Source: Dactylellina haptotyla
Lineage: Eukaryota; Ascomycota; Orbiliomycetes; Orbiliales; Orbiliaceae
Direction: 5' to 3'
Length of the DNA: 64,000 bases
Assembly (NCBI GenBank): GCA_031310005.1
Contig: CM062379.1
Location: forward strand, 1,302,001-1,366,000
In this document: positions 33,893-46,000 of the stretch, piece by piece
How the letters are laid out: every line of letters starts with the position of its first letter
How positions within the stretch are numbered: the stretch's first letter is position 1
Program-made: the position numbers and the translations under genes
Notes under the pieces: generated by a model
What the model was told of the DNA's origin: nothing
Databases searched by the model: none
Seen by the model: only the letters and a program-made list of their open reading frames with translations

Positions 33893-35396
33893 TGTCGGGT
33901 TCCCTTTTTAGATTTTTCCTTCAAACTCGCTCGCTATTCGTACATCCTCCTTGTGACTTTATCGAGTGGGTTGCAGTCGGTTATGTTTGGGATCACAGCT
34001 ATCAGCTTTACGGCAACCCGTTTTCACAGGCCTACGGAATTTTTACAAACAGAAAATGCTCCGACTGGATTTATAATACCGCACGCTGAAAATTTGCCTG
34101 TACAAGTAATAACCAAGTTATTCTGCGAGCATTTCATAATACCACTCGGCGGCCATGAAATGTAAAAACTGTAATCCCCTTGAAAGGTCGTCAAGGCGTT
34201 TTTCCACAGCACAAACTCGATCGAAATGGTAAACACGTTCCATGGTTTTAAAAAAAAGATTATTTGTATTCGCCCCAGCTAAGAATCCCAGAATATGTCT
34301 ATGATACACAGTTCAAAAGGAAAATAGAACAAGGAGATATATAAGAAACAAATGTAAGAGACCAGTTCCGATCCGCCTTTCCCATCCAGTAGCCGGAGAC
34401 ATGATAACTTTCTTTTTTTTCCCAATCCAAAAGGGTCCCATGTATTTGTATTTTTTTTAAATAATATATCAAGAAGAAAAAGTAGAAGTATGAAATAAAC
34501 CCTTCACAAAACATAGCGACTCGTTTATTTATTTTTTAAAATCAATCTGGAGTAGATGAAAGAGAGAATAGTTGGTAATAAAAGATAAAAGATTTTCGCA
34601 CCCAGATCGCACCACATTGCGCTCAGCTTTTTTCCTTTAGTCTTTAAGAGAGAGAAAAAATTAAATATAAAAGTTTTTGTTCCTGATCCATAATGCATGA
34701 ATAAAAGTAGCATAATGTTTTTGGTCGGAGAAGGTGGTAACTCCAAGGTAAAAGGGAGGAGTTTATGTTAAATAAACGGGAATTTGTGTAAGATAATCCC
34801 TTCTGCAAATAAAAGTGTCAGAAGGGGTTATGGAAAACCAACTTTTGCAAAAAAAAACGAGAAACGACGACAACAACGACGGTAACGAGGAATCTAGTAA
34901 GATGTAACAAGAAGCTAACGCTAGACGGAGTGTGGGGAGAGCCTAGAGTCGAAAGGAAATCCGACCCGAAAATGAGTAACCCAGGAAAAAACGTAACAAT
35001 CTGTGGGAATAAAAACTTGAAAGCCAAGCAAAGAAAGCTGAAGGGCATAACGCCGTAGAAAAGTCAGAAAACCTCAAACGCAAGCATGAAAACCATGAAA
35101 GGGTTAATCTTCAAAACAGTCAAACTCATCAATAGCAATGTGTGTGCTGGGTAATAAAATAGAGGCAGACACGATATAGCTTTTTTTTGCTTCGGTCGTT
35201 AGCCATTAAGAAGGGGAAAGAGATTGTAAAAATACACTCAAGAAGAAGAGGAAAGGAATAATGGGGATAAGCAGGTTCAAAGAAGGAAAGACAGGAAGAG
35301 ATATTAAAGACAGAACTTGTGCCCAATCGGTAAGACGCTCATACGCAGGCTGGCTTCAAAAAAATGGATGTCGGTCCAGACTCTCAGGTGGATATC
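33893..35396. other. Gene-free region
   Basis: About 1.5 kb of AT-rich sequence with many A and T runs between two minus-strand genes. It should hold the BolA-gene promoter and the 3' UTR of the gene ending at 35397. I see no coding pattern, repeat family or RNA gene. Confidence 0.5.
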
Positions 35397-37750
35397 CTAG
35401 GTTTGGATAATGGGGGTACGAGTGTCGAAGGGTGTGGCAGCGGGGAACGCATAGATGTGAGATGGAGATGGAGAACGAGATCCTTTTTGGGAACCCTGCG
35501 AGGACGAGGTAGCAGGGGATGTGAGAAAAATAGGCCCACTTGTACCATCCATTCCCTGGGACAGGGTGTTCTTGGAGTTGGGGGATGGGGATCGAGAAGA
35601 GAGTTGATAATTGGAGACACTGAGGGTGTTCTCGCTAGATCGTGCTGGCATTGAAGGGCCAGTAGTAAGTTGCGGTGACGATTTGGCGGAACCGAACTGT
35701 GAGGCAGAGAATTAGCTCAAGAGCCGGAATAGAACTGGGCGGCCGGTGAACTCACAAAGCAGAAGTTCTCGAGGATTTCCTTATAGGAAGCGGACTCAAC
35801 CGAAGGCTTTCTTTCAGTGCCGAGGTTCTTGAGGACGTCCAAGGATGGCTTGAAGGTTTCAGCGGGAGGTGCGGCGGCGGAGCTGTCAAGTTCAACCTTA
35901 GGGATCGGCTTTTCGTTCGCGGCGGTGTAGGTGGCCGACAGCGAGGGCGAAGAGTGAGAGCGAGGCAAGCCACTCGCAACATTCAGGTTGTGAAAGTATG
36001 GGTTAGGAACAGGCTTCTGCTCGACAGTGTTGGTTTTGATCTTGAGACCGCTGCGCTCAGGACCGAGAATTTTGGTAGCGGTGGTCATAGCAGCTGCCAA
36101 AGAAGCTTCAAAGTCGTATCGATTGCCGAAAGCATTCCCGGACGGATTTGCTCTACGTGCCAGGGCTTCAGCATCGAGGACGCTAGTCTTCTTGGCAGAC
36201 TTGGTTGGTCGCATGTTTTGTTGACGGTCCATGGCGGTAGCGAACATCTTGTACTCCGGCTGAGTCTTCAAGTCATAGGCATCGAAGGAATCATCGAAGA
36301 TAGGCATAGATCTTGGACGTGGGCCACTAGCAGCGCTGGTACCTTTGCTGCGTGGGAGCGGTCGGGACGACGAGGACGGGCCCGATTTTCCGTGCTGAGG
36401 AATTGGCTTCTTTCTGAAGTCGACCTGGTAATTGATCGAGTTGTTGTTGTCCCAGAATTCCTGGTCCTGAACGCGGTATCTGACGCAGAAGAACAAAGTC
36501 TTGCTGTCAAGGTTGGCCATATCTTCGAGTTTGACCTTGAAAGTGAATCGATCACACCCGTCCTCATAGTGTCGGCGACGGACGTCATTAGTGTACTCAG
36601 CGACGACCTCGGACGTGGTTTGCCAGTAATCCAGAGTGAATCTAGCAACGACCAATTTCTGGAAGGAGATGTTTGCAACAGCAACGGTACCGAGGAGGAC
36701 CTTCTTATCGTGAGACAGAGTGACCTTCTCAACACGCACCGGCCACGAGCTTCGATCAACACGTTCTGGAAAGTTGGGCAGAGCAATTTCCCATTCGAAC
36801 GGAGGTTCGTCCGATGTTGGGAAAGGATATTCGCTGTCGGTATCAATGTTGGATTCCACAGGCGAAGATCCGGCACTGACAGCCGAAGGCCTTTCAGCAT
36901 GGAGGAAATGTCGAACGTGTTCCAGATGAGAATCGAAATGGACAACCTTGGGGTAAGTCGGAGTGGAGGGCATGGAAGACGGTCTTCGCTTGAGATTGGG
37001 GCTCTTGAGAGATGATTTGACAAGCTCTCCGCTCTTCTTGCGGACCATGGGAGGAGCTATCCGGTAGGCGTCGTCGTCCATATCTGGAGATGCTTCCTGG
37101 CTGGCTGTTACTTCTTCCGGCTGTTGGATTGTGGGGATCTGCTTGGAGCCGGAACCGTCGGATGTCGATCTCGAATGGCCACTGGTTACATGTGAGAGTT
37201 TTTGGTGGATGCGTGCACTCAAGATTTCTGGGGAGCGTTGCTCGACAAAGATCTCGTTGGCCTTGGAGTCCATGACGGGGGAGGCGTCCCTTCTCTGGGG
37301 GATACTATTTCTGATGGCAGCTTCCAATTCCTTGACATCAACGAGCTGTCGTCCACGCTTCAGGCGGTTGTCGGCTTCGTCATCGCTGGAGTTCTGGGAG
37401 GAGTCGGGAGGGGAGATGACAACACCGGTCGACATCATTGGAACTGGAGGGACCTGTCGTATGCTTCCGGATGTGGATCTGGGAGGGTGTAAGATCGGAC
37501 CGCTTCCACCTGGCGGGGACATCATAAAATGCTTAGCATCGCCGGACGTCGAACCTCCTGCTGACCGGCGGTGCTTGTTGAGATATGAGGTCGACCGTGT
37601 GGGCTGGGGTTTGCCGGGGGAGAGGATTACAGATGTCGTCGTTGCGGAAGGCGGGGGGGAGGAGATCTCAGAGAACGACGAAGACCGGCTGCTGGTCCGG
37701 GACTGAGAGTGGGATGCATTTGGGGACGGACTGGGGGGAGTGTAAGGCAT
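35397..37750 (-). CDS. Glycogen-targeting PP1 regulatory subunit, GAC1/PIG2-like
   Basis: Two exons on the minus strand (37750-35756, 35696-35397) give 764 residues. The first 260 are Ser/Pro-rich and probably disordered. KVVHF at residues 268-272 is an RVxF docking motif for the protein phosphatase 1 catalytic subunit (Glc7). A CBM21 carbohydrate-binding domain spans about 328-445, with VRVEKVTLSHDKKVLLGTVA, LVVARFTLDYWQ and the closing FWDNNNSINYQ. The C-terminus is again low-complexity. RVxF followed by CBM21 is the layout of Gac1, Pig2 and mammalian glycogen-targeting subunits, which bring PP1 to glycogen synthase. The 59-nt intron skips a stop codon and adds 100 Ser/Pro-rich residues; the alternative is retention and an end at 35717. 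Confidence 0.88.
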
Positions 37751-38576
37751 CCGACCGGCTTTGGCTTTTCGAGAGTGGAGGTATCGATTGGGACAGGAAA
37801 AAGAACAGGGCAGGTGGGTTTCCCTGAAGCGAGAGGGACAGGACGGGATCGATGGGGGGAAGTGTGTATATGAACAGAAAAAGAGGGCGGTGGGAGCCGG
37901 AGTGTTCTAGAGACGCTATGCGAAGTTCGGGGAGGGCGATGCTCTGTTGTCTGATCAACCGAGGCGGACGGAGTCGGTCGGGTCCAATAGCCAGGCAGAT
38001 ATATTTTGAAATGTAGATGTAGATGTCACGGAGACGTCTATATATCTGTGGGGGGAGGATATCTCGTCTCCCGTTCAATCCGATATATCTAGACTATTAT
38101 CTGACGAGGGGTGGGGGGACGGTGGCTGCTATTCTCAGTCGGAGAGAGATAGGCTGAAACTCGCTGGGCCCCCAGAGAATCCCGAGTTGGAGCGAGGGCG
38201 GATGTGAAACCGTTCAAAAACCGACGGTCTTGTAATTCTGCAGAAAGAAAGAGGCAGAGATTCCTATAGAAGCAGGCCGGCGGGTTGTTAATAAATATCA
38301 TCACGACAGGCAAGAAGAGGCAAAAACAGCAATGACATGATTGTTGATAGAACGGAAAACTCTTTCGGGGGGGATATAATTGGCAGCAGCAGGCGAGCAG
38401 GGCAGCGGCGGATGAGTCCAGCTGGGTCGGGTTGGGGACAGTAGAACAAAATAACATAACAGGCTCGCTTGCCCCAGCAGCCAGGTGCCCACAGCAGATG
38501 CCCACGCCCACGCCGTGCTGGGAAGGCAGCCTGCTGAACCGTGCTTCGGGCAGCAACGCAGCCGAGCGCCCGTTTG

Positions 38577-38604
38577 CTCGTTCGTTCGTTCGTCCGTCCG
38601 TTCG
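38577..38604. repeat. (TTCG/TCCG)n short tandem repeat
   Basis: Alternating TTCG and TCCG units upstream of the GAC1-like gene. Confidence 0.7.
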
Positions 38605-41341
38605 ATGGGCCTCCGTTGAGCTTTGGTTGGCTCCCTCGCCCTCCCCGTCCGCTTTCTGCTTTTTTTCTTTTGCTTTCTGCTTTGCTTTGCCTCACCATTG
38701 GCGAGGCATCGCCCTGCGCTCCTCTCCAACTGGGAGTGCAGAAGAAAAAAGCAGCCACCAGGGTATTATCTCTCTCTGAGATTAAAAACAGAAAACCAAA
38801 AGAAAAGAGGGAAGCTTTCGTAATCGGAACGGAGAGATGTGTGAGAGAGCATGTAGATTAGGAATAAGCAGCCCTTCTCCGGCAGACGTGTTACGAACGT
38901 TACGTTGCACCAGCGGAAAACATGGGCTTCTTTCTTACAAAGGGGACATCATTCTGCGGTCACAAGAAAATTCACAATTGCAGTATTCGGAAACATCTTT
39001 CTGTCTTTCTCTTCTGGGCCATGCATGGAATATTCGAGGGCGAATAGTGAGGGTCACATGAGGTAGCCAATTTCACCAACGCCGTGGAACGTCGAGGTGT
39101 ATCCAACAGGAAAGCGTAAGAATACGGAAACACCGTGGCAGGGGCCTGTCCAGATGGAGAATGGGTGCAAAAATGAAGAGCATATAGAGCAAAGAGAAAA
39201 TTCGCCGGAAAGGCTAGTACTAACCCTGATAAATGATATCACGGATGCGAAATGATGATGGAACTGAATAACGTGGGTAAAGTTTTGGCGGTAGCGCAGA
39301 GATTCTCCCAAAAAAACAAGGCGGTTGAAATGGAACGCGATGTAATGGATGGTGCTAGCTGCTGTTGCTGAACAAATATATCGGGTCTCGACACAGACGA
39401 ATACCTGATAGATGGAAATCGCGACTCGGCGGTTGCGTTTTTCTGTTAAGCTGCAAGAAAACTGAATTCCTCACAGTGGTCGGTAGGCGGCTCTACTGTA
39501 CAGTCGGTGGGTGACTCCAAGGAACCTAAAACCTGATGAAACTCGTAAACCAATGCTCGACCGAGTGAACGGGATCGAAAGTCGCACTGGCAATGGGAGA
39601 GGAGAGAATATGTTGAAGAGGTGTTGGGTTGGGAAGGGGGGGCGGAAAACGTGAATTGAAGTAAAAGGTCGTAAAGAGGGTCGTCAAGCCTCACGAAGGA
39701 TATCGAATGGGAAGAGGAGGAAACGAAAGTGGAGGAAGAGGAGAAAAGGTAGGATATGGCGAGGATTAAAAGTTTATTATCAGACGAAGAGGTAGGAGGC
39801 ACGGTGCGTCCTGTAATAATAATTCGCAGCACAAGCAACAGAACAAAAGGAAGTCCAAGGTGGCGGTTTGGGAAGGAAATTTCGATTTTGATACCAGGCA
39901 AGACAAGGTCAAGAGCAGAAGAATAAGAATAAGAAAAAAAAGAAAAGTGGTAGCGAGAGAGGTCCACCACAAAACCTATTACGAATAACAAAAGAAACAC
40001 CGAGATAGAGAACGAGTGAAACTCACCTTTTTTTCCTTTAGAGTGCTAATTGGGGGTGAGGATCGAACGGGATAAGGCGGTGAAGAGGTGGGCGGGTGGT
40101 CTCTGTTGCGTGTGGGTCGTCGCTCCACTCTGTCCTTGTATCGTCGCCCTCACGCTCACTATTAACATCGAAGAGAAAGATGGTGGTGGATAGAACAAGG
40201 GAGAGTGGGGCCTGCTATTGGATGCACACAGAGTTTATAAGGAGGGAGAGGCGATATACGATGGGATGCTGTTTAGCATGGGCAACAGATACACAGAGGG
40301 GGACCTGTTACCAAGGCCAGCCTTGAGCATGATGGGAGATACAGATTCGGCATAGGGAAAAATGATGGAGGGTGGATGGGGGTAGAAAATATCCTGCACA
40401 GTGATGGTTTGCAGGGATACCAGCCTGCTCGCTGCACTCTGGTTGGTCGAATAGGCTAACTGGAACGAGATGGAAAGGAAAAAGTAATGTCGATGGTATG
40501 GAAGTCGAATATTAAACTGGACAAGCGTCCATGGTTCCGATACATTTCTCAGTCTGAAAAAAGTAAAAGTAAGATATAAAGGCAATCATAGACACTCCGC
40601 GGCCTCTGGCTGTGCTTAAGGCCATTCTGTTGCTCAATCCAGAAAGATCCAACATGAGCACGTACGTACGAACGCTGCAGCCGTCAGAAACTTCGTCTGC
40701 TTTCTTGCCTTCGTTCGAATTTCATTTTCGCTTCGACAATAGCGAAGAAAATTTTTCGGTGCTTAAAGTGGTCCTAAAACCGAACGACACCATCTCCCAA
40801 TCTCACCACACCCCGTTTTCTTTGATTTTTCTGGCCTTATCGAAAACAGTGCTAGCGTAATTGTGTATGGGTGGTGCCAAATTCTTAACTGCCAGTCTAA
40901 TAATAATACCAGTACCAAATATTGAAGAAAATTTTTCGCTCCCTCGATTTGTATGAGCTTAGAATTTCGCATCGAAACCCTCCCCCGAATGTCATTTCAT
41001 TTCATCGGAGGTCGCGATCGCGACGGTCTAGTAACTGATAGAATCACAATTCTATATCTCAATGGTGAACAATCTCAGACGTTCTAGTTCCGGCGATTCT
41101 ATCCAGATGCCCGCAGAAACCCCCAATTTTTTGAATGCCCTCGCCAAACATCCCGCCTCGGTGAGGTTATTACGCATATCAGAATGTTGTTATATGACAA
41201 CCGCGATGTTTTTGGCAGTGCCAAACAAAATGTTGGCATCTCACCTACCACTTCCAGCATCAAACCCCAGGTGTCTTAGCAAGAGGCGAACAGCCTTTCG
41301 GCGAGAGCAAATCCTCCCCCAACAAGGAGTTTGCAGCGGTG

Positions 41342-41525
41342 CTGGTCCAACCTGAACCGGAGCTCGACGGACGACCGACCCATCATCGCACCATCTCAAA
41401 AGGAAGCTAGGCGACGGACGGGAGAGGCACAAACTGGTCCAACCTGAACCGGAGCTCGACGGACGACCGACCCATCATCGCACCATCTCAAAAGGAAGCT
41501 AGGCGACGGACGGGAGAGGCACAAA
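41342..41525. repeat. Perfect 92-bp tandem duplication
   Basis: Two adjacent identical copies, 41342-41433 and 41434-41525, each starting CTGGTCCAACCTGAACCGG and ending GAGAGGCACAAA. I found no mismatch between them. The unit is GC-richer than its surroundings and has no open frame of note. Confidence 0.95.
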
Positions 41526-43031
41526 CAGCATTCCCTCGCATTGTAAAATTATGGTTGGAGCGAGAGTGAGAAGGTCTCGGTAGTATCGCATCTAGGATCA
41601 AAAGAGGATCAAGATCCCCTTGTTTGCTGCGATGTGACAAAGAATGTACCTATACACACGGTTCGACAATCATACTAAACATCCATCGTTGCACTATTTT
41701 GGGGGAGACTATCCTAGTCTCTCGATACCCATGCATATAATGCCTTCGACGCCATCCACTTGTGAGCATGGGGGTCCCGGTCAAGCGTCAACCTTTTTAA
41801 CAGGCGACTTTTGGGCGATGATCGACGTGCCAGAGGTGGGGCCCGACCGTCCTCCATGTTCCGTTAACCAGACTTTCCCTTCGGGCTCTGTTCAAAGCAC
41901 AGGAGAAGAGGGAAAGTTACATGGCAATTACTTGGATCTTCGATGGTGAAAGGGAACAGTGCGGTAACAATTTTATTTTATTTCGACAAGCACGGTTTCG
42001 TCGAGCAACAACATTCGCAATCAGTGGTGAAGAATGCATTGGAAACCACCCACTTTGCCCATTCCCTTTTCATGCTGCGGTTGCATTTCTCTGCCCGTAT
42101 ACGCTCGTGTATCGGCATCATCTTAAAGAAACCATCTTGTCATTTTAGTTGCCTCATACTTATAAAGATTGGCGGAGGCTTATACGGACGAGGAGTTCAT
42201 CCAATTTCATCCTCCATTGCGTGCATCGAGCCACACTAGAGGGATCGAGAAAATCGACTGTTCTTGGTGTTTTTCCTTCCCAACAGAAAGGGAAGCGAAA
42301 AGAACAGACTGAGAAAATCATTCGACTGAGAGCTAAGACATCAAACGGAAGTTCCAGGGGGCACCAGAAGCCAAGCTCGCAAAACCCATGAAAATTTTTT
42401 CGAAGGATGGGAAAAAGCAAATCTGGCAGCAATAGCAGCTGCACATATTCCTATTGTGCAACAAGCAAGCACAAGCAGCAGCCATCAGCAGCATGTCCAT
42501 GTCTGCATGCATGTAACGGCGCGATTGCACTCTGGCAGCATGGAGTGGCTTAGCCAATCAGAGGGCCCAGATAAGATCAAGCCGTGGCGCCCTTGCAAAA
42601 TGGTGAGCACCACTTGGCAAAGAGGCGCCTCAGATCGTGTTTTGACGGAATGCTTGGCCTCCGCCTGAACTAATGATCTCGAAGGCCTCCTCCGGGCAAG
42701 AACTGGGCGGTATTACAACAGCGGGAGAGGGAGGCGAGGATTCCAAGGGCACGTCCAGAAACACTTTGACCGATGAAGGTAGTAATTTGGAAGATACCAA
42801 GTGTTATATTACGAATGCCCGAGTTGAAGTTCCAAAACAAAACTTGTAACAGCCGTCCGTCGTCGCAGCCATCAACCGGGAAACCCCTCACCGGGCTCAG
42901 CTGACCCCAAGCAGCACCTCGCATCGAGAAGCCCGCGTTGGGCGTGCCCAGGCTTGCTGCGGCGCTGGACGAACCACTTCCAGTCAACACAACCCTGGAA
43001 ACCTTGATTGCAGCCGAGCCTGTCAAGCCCG

Positions 43032-43050
43032 AAAAAAAAAAAAAAAAAAA
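43032..43050. repeat. Poly-A run (19 nt)
   Basis: An uninterrupted run of 19 A residues on the plus strand after a moderately GC-rich stretch. Confidence 0.9.
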
Positions 43051-46000
43051 GAACAATACGTCATCGTTTGCTCTTCCAATGAAATCAGAGGCTAATTACC
43101 ATCGGTTATATCATCGAAGGAGAAAAGCGAAGCCGTGCGGAGAAGTGGCAGCATAATGATGTGAACAATAAAATTTACAAACCCGCCCTGTGTGGCCGAC
43201 TCGACGTGGTAGGGTACTGATGAATTAATTTTTGGAACAGTACAACGCGACGGGGAAGGCTTCGATCTTCGGTGCGGTGTGCGGTGCGGTGCTGTTTTGG
43301 TGAGTGCACTGCAGTTGGGTTTGTGCCGCTATTCCTGGCCTGGTAAGCACACACATATCAAAAAACCCGCAGAGTGTTTCCAGCTGAAGCTCTCACAGCG
43401 AATATCCAACAATTTGCCACCCTCAACGTTTCAATGCGCCTATCATTGTCTGCTCTTGCATCAATTAGCAATTCCGAAATAAATTAGCCCTAAAGGAAAG
43501 AGAACAAGAAAAAACTAACAAGGGAGCTTTAAGAGATAATTAACAACTATCGGTGATGGTCAAGCTCAAGTTTTCCGTGTGTTATGCGTGCTTGGAACAG
43601 GTTTTAGAACGCGCAAGCAACCACCTTTCCCTCTCCCTTGTAAAATTCAATATAATTAAATCGAAGAGGGTGTGGTGCTCGAGCTTTTCTTCCTGCTTGC
43701 GATAGAAGTTTCATGCAGCTCATCATCAAGGGCGTCAATGTAGCAGTACCACAGGCGGCAAGCCAGACCTGTCTTTTAAGGTTAACGATAAGGCGCGGAT
43801 CTACACAGATATGGCGAACGGGAAGACGAAGTACAGGGTCCAAAATTACCACTTCACCCCTCCTTCAGGGATTTCTCTGGAATCGCTAGACCCGAAGATC
43901 CTGCAAATCATGATGCCAGTATTCGTTCAGGGTTGACTTGGGTATTAAGGGATCTCGCCCTTCAAAGGGCCCCCCTCGTTCAGGGTCCAGTTTTTTTATC
44001 GATTGCGAGGACTGGTCTCGCTCTCGCTCGTGTCCTGACACTGTTTTATTTTCGTTGCCACCCGTCGATTTCGAGAACGGAAATGTCAAAAGGTGGCAAT
44101 TGATTGGATATTCGTCGATTTTCAAGATGCATGATGATGTTGGTTATCGATCACAGTTATCACACACATAGCACGCTTTTTCCTTCATCCTATGCAAAGG
44201 TTTTAAATATGCGGTTTGATATCACAAGAGTATCATTGTCGATTCCTTTAGATATTTTTCAAGATTTCTTTCACAACTTTCAAGATTTTGACTATGATGA
44301 TGGGCATCATCGATGCACCGACATCGGGCTTGTATGTAATGCCAACCGCTCCTAGTTTCCAGCTAGCTGAGTACTTACTAGTCGAAGGCAACGGAATTGC
44401 AATTACGAGCTCACCAAAAGCCACTCGCTTTCCGAATATCTTACTAAATATTTTATTTATCAAAATTACCATCGATTGCAAATAATTTGCCATCGGCTTG
44501 TGGTGTTTCTAGATTTCCGATATATTGCAAACGAGCAATGAACGGCCTCTAACGTTAGCAATCCACGAACTTTCACATGCTAAAAAGAAGTACTCGTCAG
44601 TGTTCCCAGTCTAGGCTGCGAGCCAAGCATCTGTGCATACTTGGTGGCTCCTGCAGTGTCAAGGGAAACCGGTACGGTCGGGAATTGGAGAATCCTTTTT
44701 CGATAACGCGCCACTTAGAGCATGGGCAAAGCTGCAAAGCTATAGTTTTCGCCTAGGGTATGGTCACTAACCATCTAACTTTTTGATATCCAGTCCAAAC
44801 CCATTACGAATCTCCACTTCTCCAGAGCGGAGTCAACTCCTTCTCCAGTTTTCCTTGGGGCACCGTGCCTCTGGAGTACATCAGGCTCAAGGTCTTTTTT
44901 GTTTCCCTTGCGCCTTGCTTGCATATTCTTAGTGGAGAAACCAACGTGCGCTCTTTTGGCTCCATCTGAAATGCCGCTCTAAACCCAAATGGATCGTGAT
45001 ATTTCCAACCACTAACCAGAAATTTTGATTTCCTTGAATCACCCTTTTGTTTCTCCTCTCCTTCGATATATCGCTCATCTAGATGCACCAGCATGCCGCA
45101 TTTCTTTACGAGAAGGGTGGCTTTATGCAAGTATACCGAGCGCGGACCAGGCTGAACCTCCCTTTCAGCGGCTAAGATTCATCAAGCGGGGAAGCTCAGG
45201 GAAACCAAATAGTTCACATGCATCCATACATATATCCCAACTTGATTTATAAGGCGGCATTCGAGGCCGCGAGGCTTTTGTGTATCCGTCCCAGAGGAAT
45301 GTCTACAGTAACGCAAAGGAAAACGCCATAGATTGGGTTTGTCAGCGCTTTTCCTATCGCGATCGAAAATGGTCTGTCGATATTTCAAACATCGGATTGT
45401 TAGCGTGTCTATCTGGGATCCTTAGTCTTACACACAGTATAAGTGGCGCAATGGGTGCTCCAAGTGATGTTTTCTGTGCACGTTGGTTTTTTTATGATAG
45501 AAAACAAACCATTATACGAGAATCACGCTATAAGTGGAAACAACGAGATAAGATATCTATCAATCAACCATAGTGGATCACCAACCCCTCGGTTGCGCCT
45601 ACTAGATGAATACAGTGTTTTTGGCATTTCCGAAGTAATATCATTGGGTATATACCCTCCTCGTGAAAATTCCGCCATCCCGTATTCGAGAGAGGGCGCT
45701 CACGCTTAATATTATGATAATACTCGATGTTGTGATCCCAGGCCTTCTATCTGAACACCTACAGCCCACCCATGCAATATATGTTAACGATAAATTGCAG
45801 GTAATTGTGGTGCACTGACAATTTAATTCGTTCACAGTAACCAAAAAAAAATCTTTGAACTCACACAGCCAGAGACCCTGGGCACTTCAAAAACAGAATA
45901 AGAAAGGATTCGCATATTTCCAATAAAACCGTCTGCAGCAGCTTGCAGCGCAGAAGGGGCAGAAGAACCAGACTTATGCAAGTGCGGTTGAGACATTTCT

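Noticed and set aside
35954-37015. 353-codon open frame on the plus strand
   Set aside because: It lies antisense to the GAC1-like gene, whose strand shows the CBM21 and RVxF motifs. The plus-strand translation shows no family pattern and is a codon-bias shadow.
42670-43056. 128-codon minus-strand frame starting with a phenylalanine run
   Set aside because: The Phe run is only the translated poly-A tract read in reverse; the rest shows no family pattern.
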